Of a DNA stretch of 64,000 nucleotides, positions 44,791 to 55,048 are shown piece after piece. Source of the DNA: Halorubrum alkaliphilum (GTDB taxonomy: Archaea; Halobacteriota; Halobacteria; Halobacteriales; Haloferacaceae); assembly GCF_017873815.1 (NCBI RefSeq), contig NZ_JAGGKQ010000006.1, positions 1-64,000 on the forward strand, in the 5' to 3' direction. A model generated the notes under the pieces. It did not search any database, had not been told where the DNA came from, and was given only the letters and a program-made list of their open reading frames with translations. The position numbers and the translations under genes are program-made. The first letter of the stretch is position 1. Each line of letters begins with the position of its first letter.

Positions 44791-44798
44791 TTATAAAT
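44791..44798 (-). promoter_or_regulatory. TATA box of the AstE/AspA-like gene
   Basis: TTATAAAT in a G-rich stretch, 26-33 nt before the ATG at 44765, read on the minus strand as ATTTATAA. Predicts a leaderless mRNA. Confidence 0.6.
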
Positions 44799-44866
44799 AG
44801 GGGTCAGGCCCCCGGACGCCTCCGCGACCACAACCTACAACCCGTGTCCCCGTCGATTCCCGACAG

Positions 44867-45856
44867 ATGTCGACGTCGACGCGTCTCGTCGTGTACGTCT
44901 CGCTCGTTGCCAGCGCGGCCATCGCGGTCGCGAAGTTCCTCGCGTACCTCGCGACCGGCAACGCGAGCATGCTGAGCCAGACGTACTACTCGCTGTCCGA
45001 CGTGGGCAATCAGCTCCTCCTGCTTGTTGGGTTCCGGTTGAGCGAAGCCGGCCCTAGCCGCCGATACCCCTTCGGCCGCGGCAAGGAGCAGTACGTCTTC
45101 GCGTTCGTCGTTACCGTTCTCCTCTTCGGTGTCGCGGGGTACGCCTCCGTCCGCGAGGGGTATGCCGCGCTCGGGACGCCCTTCCGCGCGGTCGACGTTC
45201 GTATCAACTACGTCGTGCTCGGCGTTGCGCTCGTCTTCGAGCTGTACGCCTTCTATAAATCCTATCAGGCGGTTCAGGAAGAAGCCGATGAAGAGGGGTT
45301 CGAGGATCTCTACGGCACGTTTCGCCGAACGAAGGACGGGCCGCTGATCACGGCAGCGACGGAGAACCTCGTCGCAATTGTCGGCGTCGTCGCGGCGATC
45401 CTCGGCGTGTTTCTCACCGACGTGACGGGGAACACCGTCTACGACGCGGCCGCGAGCGCTGTTATCGGGCTTCTGCTCATGGGGTTCGCGCTGGCGCTCG
45501 CCTGGGAGAATCGGGGGCTCATGGTTGGTGAAGGCGTTACTCGAACCGAGCGGCAGGCGCTGTTGGAGGCGATCGGTGACGTTGCGGGCGTAGAGCGGGT
45601 ACTCGATCTCCGGACGATGCATCTCGGCCCGGACTCGGTGCTCGTTGCGTCCGAGATCGCCTTCGATCCGGGCCTCGATACGGCCGGCGTGGAGGACGCT
45701 ATCGACGCCGTCGAGAGCGCCGTCCGCGAGACCGTTTCCGAGGCGGACCGGATATACGTCGAGGCCGAGTCCGAACGGGTTGAACGCGAGTATCCGTTCG
45801 GAGACGACGGCGGCACGGTAGCGGACGAATTCGACCGGGGCGACCACGGACGCTAA
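44867..45856 (+). CDS. Cation diffusion facilitator family transporter
   Basis: 329 aa with six membrane helices and a cytoplasmic C-terminal ferredoxin-like domain (VAGVERVLDLRTMHLGPDSV, LVASEIAFDPGLDTA). The first metal site of CDFs (usually HSLxD) reads YYSLSDVGNQ: His is replaced by Tyr but Asp stays. The second, DAAASAVIGLLLMG, keeps Asp. The long loop and the GNQ after the Asp suggest the ZnT9-like branch. With the altered site its ion and activity are uncertain. Confidence 0.88.
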   Translation: MSTSTRLVVYVSLVASAAIAVAKFLAYLATGNASMLSQTYYSLSDVGNQLLLLVGFRLSEAGPSRRYPFGRGKEQYVFAFVVTVLLFGVAGYASVREGYAALGTPFRAVDVRINYVVLGVALVFELYAFYKSYQAVQEEADEEGFEDLYGTFRRTKDGPLITAATENLVAIVGVVAAILGVFLTDVTGNTVYDAAASAVIGLLLMGFALALAWENRGLMVGEGVTRTERQALLEAIGDVAGVERVLDLRTMHLGPDSVLVASEIAFDPGLDTAGVEDAIDAVESAVRETVSEADRIYVEAESERVEREYPFGDDGGTVADEFDRGDHGR

Positions 45857-45885
45857 GTCGGTGCGCGATCGACGACCACACGAGA

Positions 45886-46713
45886 ATGCGGGTCACTCTG
45901 CTGGGAACCGGCGACACGACGGGGACGCCAACCGTCGGGTGCGGCTGTGACACCTGCGAGGCGGCCCGCGATCGCGGCGTGTCGCGCTCGCGGTTCTCCG
46001 TCCACGTCACCAACGATCGGACGGGCGACTCCCTGCTCGTCGATTTCAGTCCCGACTTTCGGAGCCAGTTCCTCGCGAACGACGTCCCGCTTCCGGACGC
46101 CGGCGTGGTGACACACATCCACTTCGACCATCTCGACGGCCTTGGCAACGTCTACCGGCTGGTCGACGGGCTCCCCGTCCACGCGCCAAATCAGACCGAC
46201 CCGGCCACCGACGAGAGCGTCGCGGAGACGATCCGCGACAAGTACGATTACCTCGAAGACCGGATCGGCGTCCACGCCCGCGAGCCGTTCGAACCCTTCG
46301 AGACGTGCGGGTTCGAGGTCCGGTTCGTCCCCGTCGATCACCCGCCGCTCCTCTGTTTCGGGCTCGTCGTCGAGGACCCCGAAACGGGCGCGAAGCTTTC
46401 GCTAACGGGCGACACGAGCTACGACGTTCCGGAGCGCTCCCGCGAGGCGCTCGCTGATCCGGACCTCCTGTTAGCGGACGCCATCGTTCCCGCGTCGCTG
46501 TGTGAGCATCACCCGATCGGCGGACGACACGAGGACTCGAATGGGGTCCCCCGCACGTTCGGGTCGAAACACATGACTCGGGAGGGCGCGCTGGCGCTCG
46601 CCGACGAGCTCGACGCCGACCGGACGCGACTCGTCCACCTCGCACACTTTTACCCGCCGGAGGAGGCGTTCGCGGAGCCGCTGGCGGTCGATGGAGAAGT
46701 GTACGAACTGTAA
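45886..46713 (+). CDS. PhnP-like MBL-fold hydrolase
   Basis: 275 aa, 29 nt after the transporter. The first part VTLLGTGDTTGTPTVGCGCD, then TCEAAR, carries the CxC..C metal motif of PhnP-type enzymes; the main site is THIHFDHLDGLG (HxHxDH); later VPVDHPPLLC, SLTGDTSYD (GDTSY), and AHFYPPEEAF. PhnP is a cyclic phosphodiesterase in phosphonate use; without phosphonate genes here the substrate is open. Confidence 0.85.
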   Translation: MRVTLLGTGDTTGTPTVGCGCDTCEAARDRGVSRSRFSVHVTNDRTGDSLLVDFSPDFRSQFLANDVPLPDAGVVTHIHFDHLDGLGNVYRLVDGLPVHAPNQTDPATDESVAETIRDKYDYLEDRIGVHAREPFEPFETCGFEVRFVPVDHPPLLCFGLVVEDPETGAKLSLTGDTSYDVPERSREALADPDLLLADAIVPASLCEHHPIGGRHEDSNGVPRTFGSKHMTREGALALADELDADRTRLVHLAHFYPPEEAFAEPLAVDGEVYEL

Positions 46714-46726
46714 TTGGGTGATGCCA

Positions 46727-49195
46727 TCACTCGTACTCGCTGCCGACGACCTCGCGGATCCGCTCGGCGGTCACCGGCCCGACCCCGTCGACCTCCAGGA
46801 GGTCCTCCTCTCGGGCGGTCATCACCGCCTCCACGGTCCCGAAGTGTTCCAACAGCCCGCGAGCCGTTATCGGACCGATGTCCGCGATGGAGGAGACGAC
46901 GTATTCCTGCTGTTCCGCGCGGGTCTTCGTCGTCTTCTCGCCGTGGACGCTCACCTCGCGGTCGCGGGTCTCCTGTTCGCGGCGGGCGATCGTCGCCAGC
47001 AACTCGGTCGTGTCCGTCTCGCTCTCCGTGCGGAGGACGCTGATGCCGAAATCGACCGCGAGCGACGCGAGCGCGCCCCGGATCGCGTTCGGGTCGATGT
47101 CGCGCTGGCCGTACAGGTTCGTCCCCTCGACGATCAGCACGGGGCGGGCGTACGCCCGCGAGAGCTCGCCGACCTGCTCGAACATCGACCGGTCCGCGTC
47201 GAGCATGGAGTCGACGAAGTCGGCCGCCGACTTCCGCTCGACGGCGACCCGGTCGGAGAGCACGTAGTCGCCGACCGCCAGCGTTTCGAGCCGAGTGACT
47301 AGTTCGTCATGAGTCGAGAGCGACTTGGCGATGGAGGAGTCGAGCTCGCGCTGGTCGATCACGACCTCGACCCCGTCCTCGACGCCGGCAGTGGCGACGA
47401 CGGCGTCGTCGCTCCCGTCGGCGTCGTCGTCGATGTCGTCTCCGTCTCGGGCCTCCTCGGCGAAGTCGGTGAGGCCGGCGTCGCCCGTGGTGTCAGCGTT
47501 GCTGTCGGTGTCTCCGACCTCGGCGCTGTTGGCGTCTCCGACCTCGGCGCTGTTCCCGTTCTCGGTGACTGCTGATCCGGCGTCTGCGTCTTCCTCTCCG
47601 GACCCCCCGCTAAACGCGTCGAGACCCGCCTGTCCGTCGTCGCCGACGGTCTCCTCGATGTCGTCGGTGGCCGCCTTCAGCTCTGCGAGCTGGTTGGCCA
47701 TCTTCTTTTCGCGCCGCCGCGAGATCCAGAAGAACGCCTCGTCGCGGGTGTCCTCGGCCATGAGCACGACCACCTGTCCCTTCGCCTGCCGGCCGGTCCG
47801 GCCCTTGCGCTGGATCGAGCGGATCGCGGTGGGGACGGGTTCATAAAAACAGACGAGGTCGACCTCGGGCACGTCGAGTCCCTCCTCCGCGACGCTCGTC
47901 GAGACGAGCACCTCGAACTCGCCGTCCTTGAACTGCTGGAGCGTCTCCTGTTGCTGTTTCTGGGTCATCCCGTCGGAGCCCTCCTTGTCGCCCTGCCCGA
48001 CGAACTTCCGGACGTCGAAGCTGGCTTCGAGGAATTCGACGAGCGCCTCGGCGGTGTCTCTCGACTCCGTGAAGAGGATCGCGCGTTCGCCCTCGTTGAT
48101 ACCGAGCGTCTCCGCGAGCAGGATCCGGGCCTGCGAGAACTTCGGGTGAAGCCCGTCGAACGCCTCCGCCTTCCGCATCGCTTCCCGTACCTTCGGATCC
48201 GCGATCATCCGTTGGCTCGCTTTCGACGCTCCCGACGACCGAGCCGCCTCGCGCTGGCGCTCGAAGTACCGACGGACCGACTCGACCGACTGCGTCTCGA
48301 CCAGTTCGGTCGCGCGGCGGAGCTTCATCACCTCCGCGTGGGTGCTCATCCCTTTGTATCCGTCCGACTGGTCGTTGTCCATCATCTTCTTCAGCTTCCC
48401 GCGCATCTCGTTGAGGTCGCGCTGGGAGAGGTCGGGGCTCGTCTTGTTCGTGACTCCCAACTGCTTCAGCTTCTCCAGCCGGTCGGTGATCACCTCGTTG
48501 AGGGCGTCGCGGATCGCGATCACCTCGTCGGGGAGGGTGACCTGCTCCCAGCGGACGTCCGTGTCGTGGGTGTACTCGTCGACGTCGGCGTCATCCTCGG
48601 TCATCACTTCCACGTTACGGATCCCGAGGTTCTCACACACGGTCTCGATCTCCTCGGTGTCGCCGCCGGGCGAGGCCGACATCCCGGTGACGAGCGGGTC
48701 GGCGGCGTCGGCGTGGTAGCGCTCCGCGATGTAGACGTACGCGTAGTCGCCCGTCGCGCGGTGACACTCGTCGAAGGTGAGGTGTGTCACGTCGCGCAGG
48801 GAGATCCGATTGCCGACCAGATCGTTCTCGACGACCTGCGGCGTCGCGATCACGATCCGAGCGTCCTCGAAGACCGCGGCGCGGTCGTCGGGTTTCACGT
48901 CGCCGGTGAACACGACGATCTCGTCGTCGGGGATCGTCAGCGCCTCCCGGTAGAAGTCGGCGTGCTGTTGGACGAGCGGCTTGGTCGGGGCTAAAAACAG
49001 CGCCGTGCCGCCCGCCTCGTGGAGCCGTCTCGCGGTGACGAGCAGGCTCACCGTCGTCTTGCCGAGGCCGGTCGGGAGACAGACGAGCGTGTGGTCGTCG
49101 ACCGCAGCGTCCGCGAGCCGTAGCTGGTAGCGACGGGACTCGAGGAAGTCGTCGACGAGCAACGGGTGGTCGATCCCGGTGGCCTCTGTCGCCAT
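46727..49195 (-). CDS. hef: Hef helicase/nuclease (FANCM/XPF-like)
   Basis: 822 aa. DEAD-type helicase: Walker A LPTGLGKTTVSLL, motif II DECHRATGDYAY, motif III-like TGMSASPGG; C-terminal helicase part with FTESRDTAEALVEFLE and motif VI GRTGRQAKGQVVVLMAEDTR. An acidic linker (~545-610) leads to an ERCC4 nuclease: VVIDQRELDSSIAKS and GDYVLSDRVAVERKSAADFV (GDx..ERKxxxD), then tandem HhH (ADIGPITARGLLEHFG, EEDLLEVDGVGPVTAERI). It processes stalled forks and branched DNA. Complete and intact. Confidence 0.95.
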   Translation of the reverse strand: MATEATGIDHPLLVDDFLESRRYQLRLADAAVDDHTLVCLPTGLGKTTVSLLVTARRLHEAGGTALFLAPTKPLVQQHADFYREALTIPDDEIVVFTGDVKPDDRAAVFEDARIVIATPQVVENDLVGNRISLRDVTHLTFDECHRATGDYAYVYIAERYHADAADPLVTGMSASPGGDTEEIETVCENLGIRNVEVMTEDDADVDEYTHDTDVRWEQVTLPDEVIAIRDALNEVITDRLEKLKQLGVTNKTSPDLSQRDLNEMRGKLKKMMDNDQSDGYKGMSTHAEVMKLRRATELVETQSVESVRRYFERQREAARSSGASKASQRMIADPKVREAMRKAEAFDGLHPKFSQARILLAETLGINEGERAILFTESRDTAEALVEFLEASFDVRKFVGQGDKEGSDGMTQKQQQETLQQFKDGEFEVLVSTSVAEEGLDVPEVDLVCFYEPVPTAIRSIQRKGRTGRQAKGQVVVLMAEDTRDEAFFWISRRREKKMANQLAELKAATDDIEETVGDDGQAGLDAFSGGSGEEDADAGSAVTENGNSAEVGDANSAEVGDTDSNADTTGDAGLTDFAEEARDGDDIDDDADGSDDAVVATAGVEDGVEVVIDQRELDSSIAKSLSTHDELVTRLETLAVGDYVLSDRVAVERKSAADFVDSMLDADRSMFEQVGELSRAYARPVLIVEGTNLYGQRDIDPNAIRGALASLAVDFGISVLRTESETDTTELLATIARREQETRDREVSVHGEKTTKTRAEQQEYVVSSIADIGPITARGLLEHFGTVEAVMTAREEDLLEVDGVGPVTAERIREVVGSEYE

Positions 49196-49343
49196 CGACG
49201 GGGATTCGCCGCCATCGGCCTAAAGGCTTCGCGATGCGGGGTGAAAGTGATACTCGGCGTCGACGACCGCGGGCGGCATCCCTACCGCAACCGTCGACCG
49301 CGGGCGGGCCCTACCGATCACGAACCGTGATAACGCCGCGGGG

Positions 49344-49448
49344 TTACCGTCGGCGGCGGCCGTCCTCGTCGAGATCGTCCGGCACGTCCTCGTCAACCAA
49401 CTCGGCCCACTCCACGAGTCGGTCCCCGGACGGTGTATGTGCGTTCAT
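49344..49448 (-). CDS. Possible small protein, 34 aa
   Basis: ATG 49448 to TAA 49344 reads MNAHTPSGDRLVEWAELVDE then DVPDDLDEDGRRRR. Balanced acidic composition and strong third-position GC resemble genuine haloarchaeal coding sequence, and AAGACTATTAGG (about 49469-49480, minus strand) could be the TATA about 28 nt ahead. The rest of the 432-bp gap (49196-49627) holds no other coding frame I would support. Confidence 0.4.
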   Translation of the reverse strand: MNAHTPSGDRLVEWAELVDEDVPDDLDEDGRRRR

Positions 49449-49500
49449 CACACGGTCGATCTCCGGGATCCCTAATAGTCTTTACTCCGATTCCCGTCGG

Positions 49501-49538
49501 GCGTCAGTCGGCGGTCCGTGCGTCAGTCGGCGGTCCGT
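49501..49538. repeat. 19-bp perfect tandem repeat, two copies
   Basis: GCGTCAGTCGGCGGTCCGT occurs at 49501-49519 and 49520-49538, and a partial, diverged third copy follows. It lies 90 bp before the DUF5807 gene; no function is apparent. Confidence 0.8.
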
Positions 49539-49627
49539 GCGTCGGTCGGTCGCGGAGATCCCGGGTTCATGCGTCGGCCGCGGCTCCGACACGCGTCCCT
49601 TTTAGGGTTCACGCGCGTGTCGCCGGC

Positions 49628-50068
49628 ATGAGCAAGCTCGACGAGTTCCTCGCCGGCGACCGGCTCGACGACGCCGTGTTCTACGTGAGCGACGACTACC
49701 TCGACGACGACTCCCGACTCCGAGAGGTCGGAACGGAAACCGACAACGGGGTCCGACTCGTCCTCGACGGTGAGACCGGCCGCTCGGCGTTTCAGGCCGG
49801 CACGGGCATGGGTGCGATGGAGTTCGCGAAGGAGGCGATGGGAGCCGAGGGAGAGATAACCCGGTCGCTCGACGACGGGGTGTGCCCGTTCGCGGACGGG
49901 GACGACGCCGACGCGGAGCATCGCGTCCGGTTCGTCTTCGCGTTCGCGGAGGGGCAAAACGAGGAGGTCGGCGGCCTCTATGCCGAGGGCGACGTGGTCC
50001 ACGCGTACGCCCACTGTACCTGCGGCGAGAGCTATTCGCACAAGTGGATCGTCGGCGAGCGCGCCTAA
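49628..50068 (+). CDS. DUF5807 family protein
   Basis: 146 aa from ATG 49628. Regions: [57 protein letters not shown], and the end AHCTCGESYSHKWIVGERA, with Cys at CPF and CTC that may bind zinc. This layout is conserved in haloarchaea under DUF5807; function unknown. The frame runs further upstream but without good coding sequence. Confidence 0.8.
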   Translation: MSKLDEFLAGDRLDDAVFYVSDDYLDDDSRLREVGTETDNGVRLVLDGETGRSAFQAGTGMGAMEFAKEAMGAEGEITRSLDDGVCPFADGDDADAEHRVRFVFAFAEGQNEEVGGLYAEGDVVHAYAHCTCGESYSHKWIVGERA

Positions 50069-50140
50069 GACGGATATAAACGGCCGCCGGTGAACCGATC
50101 GTCCCTTTTATACTCGGTCACGTCGCCCCGCCCGTCCCGC

Positions 50141-51448
50141 TCACCCTCTAAAAAGGCTTGAGTGGACGGGCGCGTGGTCGGGCTCGTGGTCGGTGTCCTC
50201 GCGCGGGGACTCGGGGGCGTCGTCGTCGACCGCGCGTCCGGCGACGCCGTCGGCGAGGAAGTCCCGCAGGGGCGGCCCGACGTGTTCGGGCCCGACGAGG
50301 AACGCGTCGTGGCCGTGGTCGGAGTCGATCACGTGGTGCGCGACGGGGACGTCGCGGTCGCGGAAGGCGGTCGCCAGCGACGCCGACTGCTCGACCGTGA
50401 AGTGCCAGTCGGCAGTGAAACTCATCAGTAGCGTCTCCCCCTCGAAGGCCGCGATCGCGTCGGCGTCGGTGCCGTGGCCCGCGGCGAGGTCGTACTCGTC
50501 CATCGCGCGCGTAAGGTAGAGATAGCTGTTCGCGTCGAACCGCTCGCTGAACCCCTCCGCCTGGTAGTCGAGATACGACTCCACCTCGCGATACGGGAAG
50601 AAGGCCGCCGTCGGCTCCGGCGGCAGGCCGAGATCGCCGTCCTCGCGAGTCAGCGAGTCACGACCCGCGGATCGCCGGCCGAACTTCCGCTCCATCGACG
50701 CCTTCGAGAGGTACATGACGTGGCCGATCTGTCTGGCCAGCGCGAGCCCCTCGTCCGGAGAGGGCCGATCCTCACCGTAGTAGTGACCGCCGTTCCAGTC
50801 CGGGTCGGCGCGGATCGCCCGCCGGGCGACCGCGTCGAGCGCGAGACACTGGGCGTCCAGCCGCCCCGCGGTCGCGATGGCGGCGATCCGGTCGACGTCG
50901 TCCGGGTATCGCTTCGCCCATTCGAGGACGTTCATGCCGCCGACGCTCCCGCCGACGACCGCCCGCAGCCGACCGACGCCGAGGCGGTCGAGCAGGAGCC
51001 GCTGTGCGCGCGTCCAGTCCTCGACCTGAACCGGCGGGAACGCGGTTCCCCACCGGTCGTGGTCCGGGGGAGCCCCGTCGGGGAGGTCGACGCCCGCCGG
51101 GCGCTCGCTCGCCGGTCCCGTGGTGCCGTAACAGGAGCCGGGGACGTTCGCGCAGACGACGTAGTACTCCGTCGTGTCGATCGCCTTTCCGGGGCCGACG
51201 ATGTCGTCCCACCACGCGCGAGCCTGCCCGGACTGTCCGGCACCGCCGCTTCCTCCCTCCCGACCCGGCGACGGCGAGCGCGCGACGTTCTGGCTGCCGG
51301 TGAGCGCGTGACAGATCAACACGACGTTGTCGCCGTCGAACTCGCCGTGCGTCTCGTAGGCGACCTCCAAGTTCGGAACCGACTGTCCACACTCGAACTC
51401 GAACTCGCCGAGCCCGGCGACGCCGCGGTCGGAGGGAACGGAACTCAT
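50141..51448 (-). CDS. metX: Homoserine O-acetyltransferase
   Basis: 435 aa. Alpha/beta hydrolase of MetX type: [33 protein letters not shown], nucleophile Ser in [38 protein letters not shown], catalytic Asp in [13 protein letters not shown] and His in [15 protein letters not shown]. The Arg/Asp-rich tail is extra. Acetylates homoserine for methionine synthesis. ATG overlaps the metY stop by 4 nt, so metY-metX is one operon. Confidence 0.93.
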   Translation of the reverse strand: MSSVPSDRGVAGLGEFEFECGQSVPNLEVAYETHGEFDGDNVVLICHALTGSQNVARSPSPGREGGSGGAGQSGQARAWWDDIVGPGKAIDTTEYYVVCANVPGSCYGTTGPASERPAGVDLPDGAPPDHDRWGTAFPPVQVEDWTRAQRLLLDRLGVGRLRAVVGGSVGGMNVLEWAKRYPDDVDRIAAIATAGRLDAQCLALDAVARRAIRADPDWNGGHYYGEDRPSPDEGLALARQIGHVMYLSKASMERKFGRRSAGRDSLTREDGDLGLPPEPTAAFFPYREVESYLDYQAEGFSERFDANSYLYLTRAMDEYDLAAGHGTDADAIAAFEGETLLMSFTADWHFTVEQSASLATAFRDRDVPVAHHVIDSDHGHDAFLVGPEHVGPPLRDFLADGVAGRAVDDDAPESPREDTDHEPDHAPVHSSLFRG

Positions 51449-52746
51449 TCCCCCTCCGCCTCCGAGACCGCGCGTTCGCCCGCAGCCAGCCCCTCGTCGA
51501 GGTCGCCGATCACGTCCGAGACGTCCTCGATGCCCACCGAGAGCCGGAGCATGTCCGGGAAGACGCCGGCGAGCCGCTGCTGTTCGGGATCCATCTGTGC
51601 GTGCGTCGTGGAGGCGGGGTGGATGACGAGGGTCTTCGCGTCGCCGATATTCGCGAGGAAACTCGTCAGATCGACGGACTCACACAGCGTCTTCGCGGCC
51701 TCGAACCCGCCGTCGACGCCGAAGGTGACCATGCCGCCGTAGCCGTCGAGGTACTCGGCGGCGTTCTCGTGGCTCGGGTGGTCCTCGAAGCCGGGGTAGG
51801 TCACCCAGTCGACGCGGTCGTCGTCGCGGAGGAACTCGGCGACCGCACGGGCGTTCTCGCAGTGGCGGTCCATTCGCAGCGGGAGCGTGTTGACCCCTTG
51901 GATCGTCTGCCACGCGTCGAAGGGCGACTGCTGGCCCCCGGTCGGGCGGACGCCGCGCTGGCGGGCGACGTTGGCGAAGGCGGCGTCGCCGAACCGCTCG
52001 ACGAAGTCGATCGGGTAGGCGGGCGACTGGCCGTCGAGCTCGTCGTAGTCGGCGTCCGGGTGGTCCCACGGGAACTGGCCGCCGTCGACGACCACGCCGC
52101 CGACGGTCGTCCCGTTGCCCGTGATCCACTTCGTCGTCGACTCCCACGTGATGTCCGCGCCGTGTTCGAACGGTCGGCAGAGATACGGGGTCGCAAAGGT
52201 GTTGTCAACGACGAGCGGGACCGCGTTGTCGTGGGCGATCTCGGCGAGACGCTCGAAGTCGGGCGTGACGAGCGAGGGGTTGGCGATCGTTTCGACGTGG
52301 ACGAACGCGGTGTCCTCGTCGATGGCGTCCGCGTACGCGTCGTAATCGAGGGTGTCGACGAGCCGCGACTCGATCCCGCGACGGTTCGCGATGCTCGTGA
52401 GGTACGCGGCCGTCCCGCCGTACATCTCCGAGCTGGCGACGACGTTGTCGCCCGCACTCGCGAGCACGGTCGTGATCGCGTCGAACGCGGCCATCCCGGA
52501 GCCGGTCGCGACCGCGTCGGAGCCGCCGGAGAGGTCGGCGATCCGGTCCTCCAGAACGGTCACGGTCGGGTTCGAGAGCCGGGAGTAGATGTGACCCTCA
52601 GCCCGGAGCGCGTACAGCTCCGCCGCCGTGTCCGCGTCGTCGAAGACGAACGAGGTCGTCTGATGGATCGGGGTCGCGCGCGATCCGGTCTCCGGATCGG
52701 GCTCCGCGCCGGCGTGGAGACTCCGGGTGTTGAACCCACGTGTCAT
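51445..52746 (-). CDS. metY: O-acetylhomoserine sulfhydrylase (aminocarboxypropyltransferase)
   Basis: 433 aa from ATG 52746. PLP enzyme of the Cys/Met metabolism family: [35 protein letters not shown] Lys in [39 protein letters not shown] and [20 protein letters not shown]. Forms homocysteine from O-acetylhomoserine and sulfide. The Ser-x-x-Lys segment has Gly-Asn-Gly where many relatives have Gly-His-x. An AT-rich TATA candidate lies at about 52771-52780. Confidence 0.92.
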   Translation of the reverse strand: MTRGFNTRSLHAGAEPDPETGSRATPIHQTTSFVFDDADTAAELYALRAEGHIYSRLSNPTVTVLEDRIADLSGGSDAVATGSGMAAFDAITTVLASAGDNVVASSEMYGGTAAYLTSIANRRGIESRLVDTLDYDAYADAIDEDTAFVHVETIANPSLVTPDFERLAEIAHDNAVPLVVDNTFATPYLCRPFEHGADITWESTTKWITGNGTTVGGVVVDGGQFPWDHPDADYDELDGQSPAYPIDFVERFGDAAFANVARQRGVRPTGGQQSPFDAWQTIQGVNTLPLRMDRHCENARAVAEFLRDDDRVDWVTYPGFEDHPSHENAAEYLDGYGGMVTFGVDGGFEAAKTLCESVDLTSFLANIGDAKTLVIHPASTTHAQMDPEQQRLAGVFPDMLRLSVGIEDVSDVIGDLDEGLAAGERAVSEAEGE

Positions 52747-52899
52747 GTATAACACGCATATCTCCCCAGACTTCTATAACTGCCAGTTACGGCAAGCGCT
52801 GCCGCTCCGTGCGACACGCCGGCTCACGAGTGGATCGACGCCGATCCGTCCGCGGACCGGAGCGTGAGTTTATCCCCGATGCCGACCGAACGGGGAACA

Positions 52900-54324
52900 A
52901 TGGCAGCAGCCGACCACCCCGTTCCCGACCTCGGGGGACGCGCTCGCGACTGCGCCGATCGCCTCCGCGCGGCCGACCGGGTCCTGCTCGCGTCACACAT
53001 CGACGCCGACGGACTCACCAGCGCGGCCATCGCCTCCACGGCGCTCGAACGGGCCGACATCGACCACGAGGTCGTCTTCGAGAAACAGCTCGACGCTGAG
53101 TCGGTCGCGGGGATCGCCGCCCGCGAGTTCGACGTGGTACTCTTTACGGACTTCGGCTCGGGCCAGCTCGACATCATCGCCGACCACGAGGCCCGCGGCG
53201 ACTTCGTCCCCGTGATCGCGGACCACCACCAGCCCGCCGAGTCGGACACTGAGTTCCACCTCAATCCCTTGCTAGAGGGGATCGACGGCGCGAGCGAGCT
53301 CTCCGGCGCGGGCGCGAGCTACGTCCTCGCCCGCGCGCTGGAGGGCCCCGACGGCGACAACCGCGACCTCGCCGCCCTCGCCGTCGTCGGCGCGGTCGGC
53401 GACATGCAGAACGGAAGCGGCGAGCTCGTCGGCGCGAACGAGGGGATCGTCGCGGACGGCGTCGACGCCGGGGTCCTCGAAACGCGAACCGACCTCGACC
53501 TGTACGGCCGACAGACGCGACCGCTCCCGAAGCTACTGGAGTACGCCTCGGACGTCCGGATCCCGGGCATCTCGAACGACGAGGCGGGAGCGATATCGTT
53601 CCTCCGGGAGCTCGACATCGACGTGAAATCCGACGGGGAGTGGCGGCGCTGGGTCGACCTCGACGGCGACGAGCGCCGGACGCTCGCGTCGGGGCTGATG
53701 CGGCGCGCGGTCGCCTCCGGCGTCCCGTCCGACCGGATCGAGACGCTCGTCGGCACCTCCTACACGCTCGTCGAGGAGGAGCCCGGCACCGAGCTCCGCG
53801 ACGTCAGCGAGTTCTCGACGCTGCTCAACGCGACCGCCCGCTACGAGCGTGCGGACGTCGGGCTGGCGGTGTGTCTCGGCGACCGCGACGCGGCGCTCGC
53901 GGAGGCGCGCTCCCTGCTCCGGACCCACCGACGCAACCTCTCCAAGGGGCTTCAGTGGGTAAAAAACGAGGGCGTGACCGACGAGGAGCACCTCCAGTGG
54001 TTCGACGCGGGCTCGCGGATTCGGGAGACGATCGTCGGTATCGTCGCCGGCATGGCGGCCGGGTCGCCGGCGGTCGACCGCTCGAAACCCGTGATCGCCT
54101 TCGCGGAGAAGAACGCGACGGAGCTGAAGGTGTCCTCGCGGGGGACCGGACGGTTGGTCCGCCAGGGGCTCGACCTCTCGGTCGTGATGCGGGAGGCGAG
54201 CCGGTCGGTCGACGGCGACGGCGGCGGCCACGACGTCGCCGCCGGGGCAACGATCCCGGCGGACGGACGGGACGCGTTCCTCGACGCGGCGGACGCGCTG
54301 GTGGGCGAACAGCTGTCCTCATAA
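52900..54324 (+). CDS. DHH-family single-strand-specific phosphoesterase (RecJ/GAN-like)
   Basis: 474 aa from ATG 52900. DHH motifs: LLASHIDADGLTSAAIAS (HIDADG), VLFTDFGSGQLDI and VIADHHQPAES; DHHA1 C-terminal motif GRLVRQGLDLSVVMREASR and GDGGGHDVAAGATIP. The layout is that of archaeal RecJ-like proteins, some of which act with GINS and Cdc45-type complexes. Nuclease or nanoRNase activity cannot be chosen. Confidence 0.9.
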   Translation: MAAADHPVPDLGGRARDCADRLRAADRVLLASHIDADGLTSAAIASTALERADIDHEVVFEKQLDAESVAGIAAREFDVVLFTDFGSGQLDIIADHEARGDFVPVIADHHQPAESDTEFHLNPLLEGIDGASELSGAGASYVLARALEGPDGDNRDLAALAVVGAVGDMQNGSGELVGANEGIVADGVDAGVLETRTDLDLYGRQTRPLPKLLEYASDVRIPGISNDEAGAISFLRELDIDVKSDGEWRRWVDLDGDERRTLASGLMRRAVASGVPSDRIETLVGTSYTLVEEEPGTELRDVSEFSTLLNATARYERADVGLAVCLGDRDAALAEARSLLRTHRRNLSKGLQWVKNEGVTDEEHLQWFDAGSRIRETIVGIVAGMAAGSPAVDRSKPVIAFAEKNATELKVSSRGTGRLVRQGLDLSVVMREASRSVDGDGGGHDVAAGATIPADGRDAFLDAADALVGEQLSS

Positions 54325-54341
54325 CGGCGCTCAACGCCGAG

Positions 54342-54905
54342 TCAGGCTTCGCCGATGTCGCGGAACATCGCCCGGTAGTCGTCGGTCGACAGGGACTCGC
54401 CGATGTCGTCGATGTCCGCGTCGATCTCCTCCAGCCGCTCGACGAGTTCCCCGTACGGCTCGTTCCTGTCGAGCTGGGCGATCGGTTTTTGCGCCTCCAG
54501 AACGGCCCGTTTACTCGCCAACGACGCGGCCTCCTGGAGGAGGTCGTCGTACTCGGTCCGAGTCAACAGCGTCTCGAGGGCGGTGAGGAGGTTCGACCGG
54601 CTGACCGGCTTCGTGAGATACAGATCGAACCCCATGTCGATGATGTCGAAGTCGGGTTCGACCGCGGTCACCATCGCGACGCGACAGTCGAGCCCGCCGG
54701 AACGGATGTGTTCGAGCACCTCGTCGCCGCTGCCGTCCGGGAGCCGTCGATCGAGGAGAACGGCGTCGACGCTCTCGTCGACGAGGTCGATGGCCTCGGC
54801 GGCTGTCTCGGCGACGGTGACGTCGTATCGCTCCTCGAGGAAGCCAGCGTACAACGCCGCGATGTCCGGCTCGTCCTCGACGATGAGCACTGACGCGTCG
54901 CTCAC
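54342..54905 (-). CDS. HalX-type response regulator
   Basis: 187 aa from GTG 54905 (VSDASVLIVEDEPDIAALYA); an ATG at 55037 would add unlike sequence over the divergent promoter. Receiver: EDEPD acidic pocket, phospho-Asp in DAVLLDRRLPDGSG, Thr in MVTAV and Lys in LTKPVSR. The C-terminal helices (TRTEYDDLLQEAASLASKRA, VLEAQKPIAQLDRNEPYGEL) are the HalX domain. Divergent from a KaiC-like ATPase gene. Confidence 0.9.
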   Translation of the reverse strand: MSDASVLIVEDEPDIAALYAGFLEERYDVTVAETAAEAIDLVDESVDAVLLDRRLPDGSGDEVLEHIRSGGLDCRVAMVTAVEPDFDIIDMGFDLYLTKPVSRSNLLTALETLLTRTEYDDLLQEAASLASKRAVLEAQKPIAQLDRNEPYGELVERLEEIDADIDDIGESLSTDDYRAMFRDIGEA

Positions 54906-55048
54906 TGGCGACCACCGCCGCGGATCTCGGGAGACGATTCGCCGCGCATACACGAACGGGCGGCGTGTCGAGAGATAAACCTGTCGGCGTCCCGCCGTCA
55001 ACCGAACGGATCGTCTTTTATATATGTTCGTCGCCAAGCACGGGACGA

